Source of the DNA: Treponema denticola
Lineage (GTDB): Bacteria; Spirochaetota; Spirochaetia; Treponematales; Treponemataceae
Assembly (NCBI RefSeq): GCF_024181405.1
Contig: NZ_CP051302.1
Span: 1,798,001 to 1,862,000, forward strand
Direction: 5' to 3'
Length of the DNA: 64,000 nt
This document shows positions 52,968-61,842 of this stretch, in pieces. Under the pieces are notes generated by a model. It did not search any database and was not told the DNA's origin. It saw only the letters and a list, made by a program, of their open reading frames with translations. The position numbers were made by a program, and so were the translations under genes. How positions within the stretch are numbered: position 1 is the first letter of the stretch; the number at the start of each line of letters is the position of its first letter.

Positions 52968-54188
52968 TTATAATTTTGTTCCGCATTCGGGACAGAATTT
53001 TGCTCCAGCTTTTACTTCCGCGCCGCATGAAGGGCAGCCGCTTCCTTGAGGTTTAGGAGTTCCGCATTCGGCACAAAACTTTCCGGTATTTTTATGGCCG
53101 CACTCTGTGCAAAACCATTCTCCGGCTGCCTTAGCTCCGGCACCTTGTTGTTGCCCTGCTCCTTGAGCAGCTCTCTGAGAGGCTTGATTCATTTGCATCT
53201 GCTGCATATTGGTTTGACTTGCCTGCCCCATAAAACCGCCTGCCGCATTCATGCCCATACCCATACCCATAAAGGCCATTCCGGCTCCTGCTTGATTTGA
53301 ACCTGCAGCTTCCATACCGCGGGCAATCGAGCCTTGCACATAGCCTTCACGTACACCGGGATCGCCGAGCATCGCTCCTTTATTACGCATATTGATAAGT
53401 TCTTTAGATTCATCATCGTAGGAAATACTTGCAATACCGACTGAAAGCACCTCCATTCCGCGCAAATCCTTCCATGAATCATCCAGAATCTCGGACATGT
53501 GTTTGCTTAAAACCGTTCCCTTTGAAGGAATAAAGGAAATGCGCTCGCCTTCCATAGACATTTGGCTTATGGCAGCCTGTAAGGCTTCTAAGAATTCGCT
53601 CAAGTATTGTTCGTTTATTTCATCAATGTGAACATTTACGGCATCCCGAGGACAAGCTTCTTTAAAAAACTTTATCGGATCGGTTATTTTAATCGAATAG
53701 TTTCCGAAGGTGCGCAAAAACAATTCCGCATTATAGAAGTTGTCAAAGTATTGCAGAGGATTGGGAGTACCGAACTTAATACCTTTAATCTCCTGTAAAT
53801 TAACATAAAATACTTCCTGCTTCATCGGGGTGGTACCGCCGAATTTAAAACGGCTGAAGGTTTCTTTTAGGGCATCTCCGAATTGACCGCCGAATAGGGA
53901 GGGCGATGCCGAATTTTCAACCTTAAAATATCCGGGCTCCGCCGTATAATCGACTATCTTTCCCCCGTCCACCAACATCATAAACTGGTTTTGATTTACA
54001 TGAATAATAGAACCGTTTGAAACGACATCGCTTGAACCTTTTTTGTTTGTGTTACGTTTATCTGTGCGGACGGCAACTCCTTTTGCAAGGACAACGCCCT
54101 CACCCATATCGCCCGCCTCAATAACTTCGAGCCATTGATCGGCCAAACCGCCGCCCACTGCTCCAACTGCTGCTGATATAAGACCCAT
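52968..54188 (-). CDS. SPFH-domain protein with C-terminal zinc ribbons (YdjI-like)
   Basis: 406 aa. The N-terminal SPFH/band-7-like region (about 20-260) begins LADQWLEVIEAGDMGEGVVL. A Gly/Met/Gln-rich linker (about 290-350) follows. Two zinc ribbons end the protein: FCTECGHKNTGKFCAECGT and CPSCGAEVKAGAKFCPECGT. This is the architecture of YdjI and the virion-core-protein-like family. It is the first gene of the three-gene operon, with AAAGGAG before the ATG and a promoter at 54222-54250. No PspA homologue is adjacent. Confidence 0.9.
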   Translation of the reverse strand: MGLISAAVGAVGGGLADQWLEVIEAGDMGEGVVLAKGVAVRTDKRNTNKKGSSDVVSNGSIIHVNQNQFMMLVDGGKIVDYTAEPGYFKVENSASPSLFGGQFGDALKETFSRFKFGGTTPMKQEVFYVNLQEIKGIKFGTPNPLQYFDNFYNAELFLRTFGNYSIKITDPIKFFKEACPRDAVNVHIDEINEQYLSEFLEALQAAISQMSMEGERISFIPSKGTVLSKHMSEILDDSWKDLRGMEVLSVGIASISYDDESKELINMRNKGAMLGDPGVREGYVQGSIARGMEAAGSNQAGAGMAFMGMGMGMNAAGGFMGQASQTNMQQMQMNQASQRAAQGAGQQQGAGAKAAGEWFCTECGHKNTGKFCAECGTPKPQGSGCPSCGAEVKAGAKFCPECGTKL

Positions 54189-54221
54189 AATTTACTCCTT
54201 TAAATTTAAACTTACATAATT

Positions 54222-54250
54222 ATGATATAACAAAAAAATCAAAATATCAA
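54222..54250 (-). promoter_or_regulatory. Promoter of the SPFH-zinc ribbon-TPM operon
   Basis: Minus-strand TTGATA (54245-54250), 17 nt, TATCAT (54222-54227), about 34 nt before the ATG at 54188. Confidence 0.65.
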
Positions 54251-54344
54251 TACTTGAATAATATTATTGACAACATGGGTTATCGTATTCTCCTGCCTTG
54301 TTTTTATGCGCCAAATCGGCTAGTATTAACCAAGGAGAAAAACA

Positions 54345-54851
54345 ATGGTCAGACTTGCAGAATTAAAGGACTTATCAAGAGTTGCAGAAATAAATGTTTA
54401 CGGTTGGAGAAATACTTATAGGGGTATCGTCGACGATAATTTTTTGTTTTGTGAGTTGTCGATTGAAAAATCTATCGAACGTTTAAAGGAAAAAGTTAAT
54501 ACTCAAAACAGTACATCAAAATTATATGTTTATGAAGATGACAAAGACAGAATAATAAAGGGAATGATGCGTACGGGAATGTGCCGGGACAGCGATAAAC
54601 CGGATAGCTTTGAACTTATGGCTATTTATGTAGAAAAAGCTTTTGAAAGGTCGGGAGTAGGTTCAAAATTAATTACTCATTTTCAAAAAGAAGCAAAAGA
54701 AGCCGGCATACATGAATTATGCATTTGGGTCTTTCAAGAAAACCGGATTGCAAGAAGTTTTTATGAGCATCACGGCTTTAAGCCGGATGGCAAAACACAA
54801 GTCCATGAAGCTTTAAAGGCTCCCGAAATGAGATATGTAAAAACAGTTTAA
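54345..54851 (+). CDS. GNAT-family N-acetyltransferase
   Basis: 168 aa. It starts MVRLAELKDLSRVAEINVYG and has the acetyl-CoA loop VEKAFERSGVGSKLITHFQK and the motif B segment VFQENRIARSFYEHHGFKPDG. Close to the RimI-like/phosphinothricin-type GNATs by general pattern; substrate unknown. AAGGAG precedes the ATG by 7 nt. Single gene, divergent from the SPFH operon and convergent with prmC. Confidence 0.9.
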   Translation: MVRLAELKDLSRVAEINVYGWRNTYRGIVDDNFLFCELSIEKSIERLKEKVNTQNSTSKLYVYEDDKDRIIKGMMRTGMCRDSDKPDSFELMAIYVEKAFERSGVGSKLITHFQKEAKEAGIHELCIWVFQENRIARSFYEHHGFKPDGKTQVHEALKAPEMRYVKTV

Positions 54852-54882
54852 GAAATCTGCTCAGATTAAAAAAACAATTGCT

Positions 54883-55872
54883 TTAAAAGCTGAACTTTGT
54901 GCACTCTATGACTCGGTCATTTCCAGCAAGGTCTTTATGAATTTGAACTTGCGAAAAACCTGCGTTTCTAAAAATCTCGGCAGCTTGGGCTGCATGGTAT
55001 TCGCCTACTTCAACAAAAAGTTTCCCGCCGAAGTTTAAGCTCAAATAAGAATTTTGTGCCAAGGGCGGAATTAAGTCCAGCCCTTCAATACCGCCGTCAA
55101 GGGCAAGGCGGGGTTCAGAGCGGCCGTCTTCTAAAAGGCTTTCCGTAAGCTTTGACGGAACGTATGGCGGATTTGCAGTTATCAAATCGTAGCTTCGTTT
55201 TGACTCCGGCGCGCAGGGAAAAGAAAAATGCAGATCGGCTCTCACTGCAATGGCCATCTTATAAAGAGGTGCAGGTAAAAGAGAATCCATATTCTTTTTA
55301 CAAACTTTTAAAGCCTCCTCCGAAATATCCGCAAGAACTAAGAAAAACTTTTCAGAAAAATAACTTTGCGTTCTTTGCGCCCCCTGCGGTTTATCAAATG
55401 CGTCAGATGTTTGGCTTAAGCTCTCGTAAAGTTCCGCCGCAAGGGATAGACCTATACAGCCCGACCCTGTGCAAATATCCAAAACAAAGAGAGACTCATT
55501 TTTTTTTAATTTTTCCTTTGCAAAATTCAATGCAAGCTCTACCAAGGTTTCGGTGTCGGGCTTGGGGATAAGCACATTTTCATTTACATAAAAAGTTCTC
55601 CCGAAAAAATCCTTTGTTCCGGTTAAATAGGCAATGGGGAGACCTGAACTTCTTTTTTTTACAAAAGTCTCAAACTCATTCTTGTAAGGCAAAAAATCAA
55701 AATCGGAATGAGACAAAAGCCATGAACGTTCTTTTTTTAAGATATGGGCTATTAAAATATCAGCATCAAAGAGGGCATCATTCCTTCCGTATCCGTTCCT
55801 AGTTAAAAGCTGCGAAGAAAGAAAGGAATGAGCTGCAAAAAGACGGGCATCCTTTACGGTAAAAAAAAGCAT
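54883..55872 (-). CDS. prmC: Peptide chain release factor N5-glutamine methyltransferase
   Basis: 329 aa. It methylates the GGQ glutamine of release factors. The SAM motif is LFVLDICTGSGCIGLSLAAE and the catalytic motif is ITANPPYVPSKL. The N-terminal helical substrate domain ends in GTKDFFGRTFYVNENVLIPKPDTETLVE. It is longer than usual (about 280-290 aa) because of an insert after the first SAM motif. That insert includes DKPQGAQRTQSYFS, encoded by a copy of a dispersed repeat in frame. It lies 6 nt after prfA, its substrate gene. Confidence 0.95.
   Translation of the reverse strand: MLFFTVKDARLFAAHSFLSSQLLTRNGYGRNDALFDADILIAHILKKERSWLLSHSDFDFLPYKNEFETFVKKRSSGLPIAYLTGTKDFFGRTFYVNENVLIPKPDTETLVELALNFAKEKLKKNESLFVLDICTGSGCIGLSLAAELYESLSQTSDAFDKPQGAQRTQSYFSEKFFLVLADISEEALKVCKKNMDSLLPAPLYKMAIAVRADLHFSFPCAPESKRSYDLITANPPYVPSKLTESLLEDGRSEPRLALDGGIEGLDLIPPLAQNSYLSLNFGGKLFVEVGEYHAAQAAEIFRNAGFSQVQIHKDLAGNDRVIECTKFSF
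55362..55392. repeat. Dispersed repeat copy 3, inside prmC in frame
   Basis: On the minus strand AACCGCAGGGGGCGCAAAGA continues with ACGCAAAGTT, 25 of 28 identical to the intergenic copy at 20779. It encodes about ten residues of PrmC (near residue 160-170) without breaking the frame. Confidence 0.8.
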
Positions 55873-55878
55873 TGAGCC

Positions 55879-56964
55879 TTATTTATGCTCCAAGTGATGA
55901 TCCGCTGCCTTCATCATTTCTTCGCGGGCGGCGATACAGAGGGCATCGATTAATTCGTCGAGAGCACCCTGCATGACCGCATCTAATTTGTAAAGGGTTA
56001 AGTTAATACGGTGATCGGTTACGCGGTTTTGCGGAAAGTTATAGGTGCGGATACGCTCGGAGCGATCGCCGGAGCCGACCTGACTTTTTCTGTTTTGAGC
56101 CCGTTCTGCCTGCTTTTTACTTTCTTCCAAATCATAAAGGCGGCTTCGCAAAACACGCATAGCCTTTGCCTTATTTTTAATCTGACTTTTTTCATCCTGA
56201 CAAATAACGACAAGGCCTGTGGGTATGTGGGTAATGCGGACTGCCGAGTCTGTGGTATTAACGCACTGACCGCCCGGGCCTCCTGCACGCATAACATCAA
56301 TACGCAAATCTTCTTGATTGATTTCGATTTCGGTTTCTTCGGCTTCGGGCAAAACCGCAACGGTTACGGCACTTGTGTGAATGCGGCCTGAGCCCTCCGT
56401 TTCAGGAACACGCTGAACGCGGTGAACGCCCGACTCATAGCGGAGACTTCCGTAAACATACTTTCCCGAAATGGAAAAGGTAATTTCCTTGTATCCGCCG
56501 AGCTCGGTTTCGTTCAGGGACAAAACCTCGTACTTCCAGTTTTTCATTTCGGCATAGTGGGTGTACATTCTAAAAAGGTCAGCCGCAAAGAGGGCAGCTT
56601 CATCGCCTCCTGTACCGCCGCGTATTTCCATAATAATATTTTTTTCTTCCAGAGGATCGGGCGGAATTAAAAGCATCTTGAGATCTGCCTCGCTTTTTTC
56701 AAAGGCGGCTTCAAGAGAGTGCAGCTCTTCCCTCGCCATCTCTTTAAGTTCGGCATCGCTTTCTTCCTGAATGAGAAGCTTGGAATCTTCTATCTGTTTT
56801 TCGATAGAAAGATAGTTATCGTATTCTTCCATCAATTTTGAAAGATATGAGTGTTCCCGCATGGTTTCTTTATATTTTGCAACATCTTTGATAAGGTTAG
56901 GGTTTTCAACTTCTTTTTCGACTTCAATAAGTCTGTTTCTTAAATTATCCAATCGTTCTTTCAT
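55879..56964 (-). CDS. prfA: Peptide chain release factor 1
   Basis: 361 aa class I release factor reading UAA and UAG. The stop-codon recognition tripeptide region is in [24 protein letters not shown] domain 2, preceded by [20 protein letters not shown]. The catalytic GGQ is in [19 protein letters not shown]. The N-terminal coiled coil is normal. It is followed by prmC. Confidence 0.97.
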   Translation of the reverse strand: MKERLDNLRNRLIEVEKEVENPNLIKDVAKYKETMREHSYLSKLMEEYDNYLSIEKQIEDSKLLIQEESDAELKEMAREELHSLEAAFEKSEADLKMLLIPPDPLEEKNIIMEIRGGTGGDEAALFAADLFRMYTHYAEMKNWKYEVLSLNETELGGYKEITFSISGKYVYGSLRYESGVHRVQRVPETEGSGRIHTSAVTVAVLPEAEETEIEINQEDLRIDVMRAGGPGGQCVNTTDSAVRITHIPTGLVVICQDEKSQIKNKAKAMRVLRSRLYDLEESKKQAERAQNRKSQVGSGDRSERIRTYNFPQNRVTDHRINLTLYKLDAVMQGALDELIDALCIAAREEMMKAADHHLEHK

Positions 56965-57019
56965 AAAAATTCCTTGTATTGAGGGGAGAGTATAACAGTT
57001 TTTAAGAAAAATGTATACC

Positions 57020-57055
57020 GCTTAAAAAATGTATAGAGAGGTACATTTTTTAAGC
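57020..57055. repeat. Perfect 14-bp inverted repeat and second hairpin after priA
   Basis: GCTTAAAAAATGTA (57020-57033) pairs with TACATTTTTTAAGC (57042-57055) around an 8-nt loop. A few bases on, GTTTTGCC-TTAC-GGCAAAAC forms another stem. They lie in the 226-nt spacer between the priA stop and prfA. They may terminate priA transcription on the minus strand, though T-runs are only inside the stem. Confidence 0.55.
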
Positions 57056-57190
57056 TTCGAGTTTTGCCTTACGGCAAAACGTCGCTAGCGTGAAACCACC
57101 GGCAGCCAAAAAACAAAGCTACTTTTCGCTCAAGAGCTCTTCTACAAGGTAATCATCGCTCATACAGTGCATATCCGAAATTCCTTTGCT

Positions 57191-59173
57191 TCACATAAGA
57201 TTGACCGGATCGGTGTCGATCTCGATGTAGATGCCTGTCATCGGTTTATATTCTTTTACAAAACGGGATGCGGCGGTTTGGATTAGGGGGAAATTTGAAG
57301 AGCGGAGCAAAATCTGTTGGCGGTGATTTCCGGCTATCATCGATAGGACACATTCCGAGGGTCCCATTATTTCGGCTTCGTCTTTGCTTTGGGAAGACAG
57401 AATATATTTTAGAATGTTTGCGGCACCTTCTGCGGCCAGCTCGGCTTTTTTTAAGTCCTTGCTTCTAAAGACCAAACGAATCAGACGCTTAAAGGGCGGA
57501 AAATCCAAGAGCTTTCTTTGACCGAGTTCATATTCATAAAACTTTTCGTACTCGTGATTTTTTGCACAAACAATCGAAGGATGGTTAGGCTTTAGGGTTT
57601 GAATAATGACAAGCCCGTCCTCGCTGAACCGCCCTGCCCTTCCTGCTGCCTGAGTGATAAGAGCGAAACTCCTTTCGGCGGCTCTAAAGTCGGGCATTTG
57701 AAGTCCCGTGTCCGCAAGGATAATTCCGACCAGCCTTACTTTCGGAAAATTCAAGCCCTTTGCTATCATCTGAGTTCCGAGGAGGATATCTATTTTACCC
57801 TCCTTAAAATCTTTTAAGCGGTTTTCAAGACTGTTCTTTTTGGAAACGGTGTCGGTGTCAACCCTCGCAACCGTGCAGTCGGGGAAGGAGCGGGAAACTT
57901 CTTCTTCGATAAATTCCGTACCGACACCGGCATAACCTATATCGAGGGAATTACATTCGGGGCAAAGAGAAGGCGGACTTGCCTGCATTCCGCAATAGTG
58001 ACATTTCATTACATTTTCACTTTTATGAAAGGTCATCGGCACGGAACAGTTTTTGCAAAGCATCTCATAGCCGCAGGAACGGCATCGAAAAATATGGGAA
58101 AAGCCCCGCCTGTTCAAAAAAAGAATTGTTTGTTTTCCTTCATTTTTGGTTTTGCGTATTTCGCTTATAAGCCTGTCGCTCAAAGCTCCCTTTAAGCCGG
58201 AAATATTTTCTATTTCGATTTGAGGGAGGCTTCCGCCTGCAAGTCTTTTTGAAAGGGAAAGGAGCTTGATTTTTTTGTTTTGAATCATATTCCACGCTTC
58301 AAGCGATGGAGTTGCAGAGCCCATTACCACGGGGCAATTATGCTTGACGGCCAAGTACATCGCCGTCTGGCGGGCGTGGTAGCGGGGCACGGAACCCGAC
58401 TTATAAGAAGCATCATGCTCTTCATCGATTATGATAAGGCCTATGTTTTCGGCAGGAGCAAAGACGGCACTTCTCGCCCCGACAATCATAAGAGCTTCTC
58501 CCCGTCTTATCCTCATCCATTGGTTGAGCCTTTCACTTCCCGTAAGGCCTGAGTGCAAAACGGCAGCCTGAGAGCCGAAGCGTTTTACGGCCGCACTTAT
58601 AACCTGATGGGTAAGCCCTATTTCGGGAACAAGGTAGATAACGGCCTTGCCTCCTGCGATTATTTTTTCGGCGGCCTTTAAAAAAACTTCCGTCTTCCCT
58701 GAACCGGTTAAGCCGTATAAATAAAAGAATTCTTTTTTGTTTGAGTTTACGATTTTTTCGACGGCATCCTTTTGTTCATCGGAAAGAGAAAAATTCTTAT
58801 CTTCAAATTCGGCTCCCCATTTTAAGTTTTCAAAAGAAACTTCTCTTTTTCCCGAAGGAAGAATTGCGGAGAGGGCTTCTCCGAAGCTGCAAATATAAAA
58901 GTGCGAAATCCAAGATGCAAGTTCTATCTGTGCTTGCCCGAAAATTGTTTCCTTGTCGACCACTCGCTTAATCGGCTTTATCTTATCTTCTCCCACAGGG
59001 CTGTCTTTAGGAAACACATCAGATTCTTCTATTATAAAGCCTATCAAATTTCTTGAGCCGAGTTGAACCGAAGCTCTTTTTCCGACAAGGCTCCCGCCGT
59101 CTTCTTCTATGTTTTTATAGGTAAAGCTTTGGTAGAGTGGAAGATTAAAGGCAAGAGTAAGCCATTTTGCCAT
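57191..59173 (-). CDS. priA: Primosomal replication protein N' (helicase PriA)
   Basis: 660 aa superfamily 2 helicase for replication restart. Walker A is YLYGLTGSGKTEVFLKA, the DEAH box is LIIIDEEHDASYK, then VVMGSATPSLE. The paired zinc ribbons are FRCRSCGYEMLCKNC and CHYCGMQASPPSLCPEC. Motif VI is ITQAAGRAGRF. The N-terminal DNA-binding domain is short. The stop is TGA; 23 more sense codons follow in frame before TAG, but the family normally ends here. Confidence 0.96.
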   Translation of the reverse strand: MAKWLTLAFNLPLYQSFTYKNIEEDGGSLVGKRASVQLGSRNLIGFIIEESDVFPKDSPVGEDKIKPIKRVVDKETIFGQAQIELASWISHFYICSFGEALSAILPSGKREVSFENLKWGAEFEDKNFSLSDEQKDAVEKIVNSNKKEFFYLYGLTGSGKTEVFLKAAEKIIAGGKAVIYLVPEIGLTHQVISAAVKRFGSQAAVLHSGLTGSERLNQWMRIRRGEALMIVGARSAVFAPAENIGLIIIDEEHDASYKSGSVPRYHARQTAMYLAVKHNCPVVMGSATPSLEAWNMIQNKKIKLLSLSKRLAGGSLPQIEIENISGLKGALSDRLISEIRKTKNEGKQTILFLNRRGFSHIFRCRSCGYEMLCKNCSVPMTFHKSENVMKCHYCGMQASPPSLCPECNSLDIGYAGVGTEFIEEEVSRSFPDCTVARVDTDTVSKKNSLENRLKDFKEGKIDILLGTQMIAKGLNFPKVRLVGIILADTGLQMPDFRAAERSFALITQAAGRAGRFSEDGLVIIQTLKPNHPSIVCAKNHEYEKFYEYELGQRKLLDFPPFKRLIRLVFRSKDLKKAELAAEGAANILKYILSSQSKDEAEIMGPSECVLSMIAGNHRQQILLRSSNFPLIQTAASRFVKEYKPMTGIYIEIDTDPVNLM

Positions 59174-59192
59174 AGGTGCCGCCTAGTTTTTC

Positions 59193-59987
59193 TCAATCAA
59201 TTTGTTGAGGCAATTCATTGAGGCGGGAACGGAAGAGTTTTAAGTCTTCCCATGCAGGGCGTTTTAAGTTGACATCTCTCAAAAGGGCACTTGGGTGATA
59301 GGTCGCCATCAGCGGAATGTTTTGGTATTCAAAAAACTTGCCGTGCATCTTGCCTATTCCTTCTTGGGTTTCCAAGAGATTTTGAAGAGCTACTCGCCCA
59401 ACCACAAGAATCGCCTTAGGCCTTATCAAGGCAATTTGGGCATTTAAATAATTTCTGCACGCAGCCGTTTCATCGGGCAGAGGGTCGCGGTTATTGGGCG
59501 GTCTGCACTTTACCACATTTGTGATATAGCAGTTATGGGTGCGGTATAATTCGATGGCGGCAAGCATCTTATCTAAAAGCTGGCCTGCCTTACCGACAAA
59601 GGGGCGGCCTTGCGCATCTTCATCAGCGCCCGGCCCCTCGCCTATGACCATTACTTCTATCTTATTATCAAAATTAGAAAACTCGCAAGGCCCCTCTCCT
59701 GCAACCGTATTATGCCGCCTCTCGCATAGACGGCAGGCCTTACAAGAAGCAATTTGAGCATAGACCTTTTCAAGAGTTTCAAGGCCGTTTGCTGCATCTG
59801 AATCGCTTAAAGGAATTGTTAAGCCGTCCGTTCCTCCCGTTTCCGGTAGAGTGGTATCGGGGAGAGCCGTCTCCGGGAGAACGGTATCGGCAAAATCGGG
59901 ATATTCTTCATCGGTTTTAAAACCCGATAGATATTCCGAGGCTGTGCGGAAAAATGTGTATAATGTTTTTTTTTCTTCGGCTTTCAT
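59193..59987 (-). CDS. Uracil-DNA glycosylase, family 4
   Basis: 264 aa base-excision-repair enzyme with a 4Fe-4S cluster. Cluster Cys lie in IASCKACRLCERRHNT and further in VVKCRPPNNRDP and AACRNYLN. Active-site motifs are VMVIGEGPGADEDAQGRPFV and MATYHPSALLRD. The first 75 residues are extra and include a Pro-Glu-Thr repeat (TVLPETALPDTTLPET), encoded by a short degenerate tandem duplication. It is 9 nt after the SPFH-like gene and 19 nt before priA. Confidence 0.93.
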   Translation of the reverse strand: MKAEEKKTLYTFFRTASEYLSGFKTDEEYPDFADTVLPETALPDTTLPETGGTDGLTIPLSDSDAANGLETLEKVYAQIASCKACRLCERRHNTVAGEGPCEFSNFDNKIEVMVIGEGPGADEDAQGRPFVGKAGQLLDKMLAAIELYRTHNCYITNVVKCRPPNNRDPLPDETAACRNYLNAQIALIRPKAILVVGRVALQNLLETQEGIGKMHGKFFEYQNIPLMATYHPSALLRDVNLKRPAWEDLKLFRSRLNELPQQID

Positions 59988-59996
59988 CGGTAAAAA

Positions 59997-60902
59997 CTAT
60001 TGCCCGCCGCCTTGAGTACCGCTGACCTGAGCGCCGCTCATCTTAGCTTTAAGCTCACGCAAAGCCTTGAGGGTTTCGCTCGCATCGCTTCTAGCTACGG
60101 CCAAAAAATCGATAAGCTGGGGATATTGCTTTAAAAGCTCGCCCCATTCTTTTAGATCATTCATTCGGAATTTTGAAGAGGCTGCGGATTTTCCTTCTTC
60201 AATCATAAGGTCGGTGAAAACCTTGCTCCTTGCTTTTTCATACTCCGAATAAACATCCCTTATTGTTGTATACAGTTTTAAATCGGGAATTACAAAATCG
60301 GAAGAAAGCTCAACCGAAACAATTTCAATTTCGGTATTCTCCTTGCCTTTTAGATCCGAAGTGATTTTATCGTTAAAGGCCGCATATTGAAATTTCAGCT
60401 TTTCATATTCTTCAGGATTGGATAAAAAATATTCGATAAATTCGTTTGCGGATTTTTGAGCGGCTTCTTCAACTCTTGTTCTAACAAAATCGTCCAAATC
60501 GCCTTGGGTTTTTATCGAAGCATTTTTGACAAGGCTTATTAAACTTTCAGGCTTTACGGAAGCCGAAATCTTTAGAGCAAACTTCCAGCGGAAATCGTTT
60601 TTTTGTTCCATCACCAAACCGAATTTATCGGCGGAAGGAAGGGCACCTTCACTTTTATACTCAACGTCTTGGGCTTTTAAATTAAAGGTAAGAATTTTTG
60701 AATTGGTCGGGACAAGCCTTTCCCATCGCCACATAAATTCGCCCGGAATAATGAGCCTGTCATGATAGCCTCCCGACTTTGAAAGCATTACGCCATAAGA
60801 TCCCGCAGGAACGGAAAACTGCATCCACCCGAAAAAAAAGGCCGTGCCTCCCAAAATAATCAAAACAAAAAGCCAAATTAAAAATGAAGTTCTTTTTTTC
60901 AT
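59997..60902 (-). CDS. Membrane-anchored SPFH/band-7-like protein
   Basis: 301 aa from the ATG at 60902 (MKKRTSFLIWLFVLIILG). One N-terminal membrane span (about 5-27) is followed by FSVPAGSYGVMLSKSGGYHDRLIIPGEFMW, resembling the start of prohibitin/SPFH domains. A charged helical C-terminal part ends in a Gly-rich tail. The first in-frame ATG at 60932 would add a poor N-terminus. A TATTCT-like -10 lies 6 nt from the chosen ATG without a clear -35. Family assignment is tentative; role probably in membrane organisation. Confidence 0.7.
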   Translation of the reverse strand: MKKRTSFLIWLFVLIILGGTAFFFGWMQFSVPAGSYGVMLSKSGGYHDRLIIPGEFMWRWERLVPTNSKILTFNLKAQDVEYKSEGALPSADKFGLVMEQKNDFRWKFALKISASVKPESLISLVKNASIKTQGDLDDFVRTRVEEAAQKSANEFIEYFLSNPEEYEKLKFQYAAFNDKITSDLKGKENTEIEIVSVELSSDFVIPDLKLYTTIRDVYSEYEKARSKVFTDLMIEEGKSAASSKFRMNDLKEWGELLKQYPQLIDFLAVARSDASETLKALRELKAKMSGAQVSGTQGGGQ

Positions 60903-60974
60903 GATATAAGAATAATAACACGAAAAACTCAAGTTTTCAAGTAGCCGATGAAAAATGTGCTCTGAATGTACATT

Positions 60975-61829
60975 CTAGCTTTGCTGCAGCAAGGTTCCCA
61001 GATGTTCATGGCTTGTTTGGACTGCATCAAGAATCGTCGAAGTGTCACGCAAAAAGCTGTCTATCTTTTTTAACGACAAAAAGCCTTCCCTTATGGTAAT
61101 ATCCTGTTCTTTTATGGAAGCGGTTATTTCGGCCAGCGAAAGCCCCGCATCTTTAAGGGTTGCTGAGTTTTCATCCAAATTAGCCAATACGCCGTTAAAT
61201 GATTTTCTGAATTTTGAAAAAAGTTCTATAAAGCCGGTCATACTGCTGTTTATTTCATCAACCGATTTATTTAATTCTTCCAGTTTTGATTCGATTTTTT
61301 TTGCAAAATCTCCGGTTTGGGTTGCGAGAGAGCGTACCTCATTGGCAATAATTCTAAAACCGTTTCCGACACTTCCTGCACGGGCGGCTTCAATCGAAGC
61401 ATTGATTGCAAGAATGCCGGTCTTTACGGAAACATCCTTAATGCCCGACAACATATCTTCAACTTCCGCAGTCCTGTCCTTTAGCACCTCAAAAGCTGAA
61501 GCTGCATTTTCTGCATTTTCCGCAGTGGCTTCAACTTCATCAACCCGTGCATGAATTTCTTCTTGAATTACGGTTCTTCTTTTTAAAACATTAGAAAGCA
61601 TTTCATCGACATAATTGGCATTAGAAGCAGAAGAACTGCTTTCCTTTTGTATTTCCTCAAAAACGGAAAGGATAGTTTCAAATTTCTCCTGCAAATTGTC
61701 CATAGATTCTTCAATAATTTTAAATGAATGAGAGGTTACAAAATCAAGAATAACGCCTTTATTATATTGTACAACAATTTTATCGATTAGATCACTAAAA
61801 TTATCGGCAATGTTCTGTTCATCAGCCAT
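60975..61829 (-). CDS. Soluble chemoreceptor (MCP signalling domain) paired with ODP
   Basis: 284 aa without membrane segments. It is almost entirely helical, with the conserved receptor tip ILAINASIEAARAGSVGNGFRIIANEVRSLA near residues 145-180. There is no sensor domain; residues 1-50 (VQYNKGVILDFVTSH) are short. It lies 13 nt after the diiron ODP gene. In T. denticola this type of pair is described as an ODP sensor acting on a cytoplasmic receptor that lacks its own sensing module. It should control CheA and flagellar behaviour in response to oxygen or iron. Confidence 0.93.
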   Translation of the reverse strand: MADEQNIADNFSDLIDKIVVQYNKGVILDFVTSHSFKIIEESMDNLQEKFETILSVFEEIQKESSSSASNANYVDEMLSNVLKRRTVIQEEIHARVDEVEATAENAENAASAFEVLKDRTAEVEDMLSGIKDVSVKTGILAINASIEAARAGSVGNGFRIIANEVRSLATQTGDFAKKIESKLEELNKSVDEINSSMTGFIELFSKFRKSFNGVLANLDENSATLKDAGLSLAEITASIKEQDITIREGFLSLKKIDSFLRDTSTILDAVQTSHEHLGTLLQQS

Positions 61830-61842
61830 AGAACCTCCTAAA

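Noticed and set aside
52968..53300. Tandem MGMG/Gln-rich stretch of the SPFH protein as a frameshifted region
   Set aside because: The frame is open through it and resumes with intact zinc ribbons, so it is a normal flexible linker.
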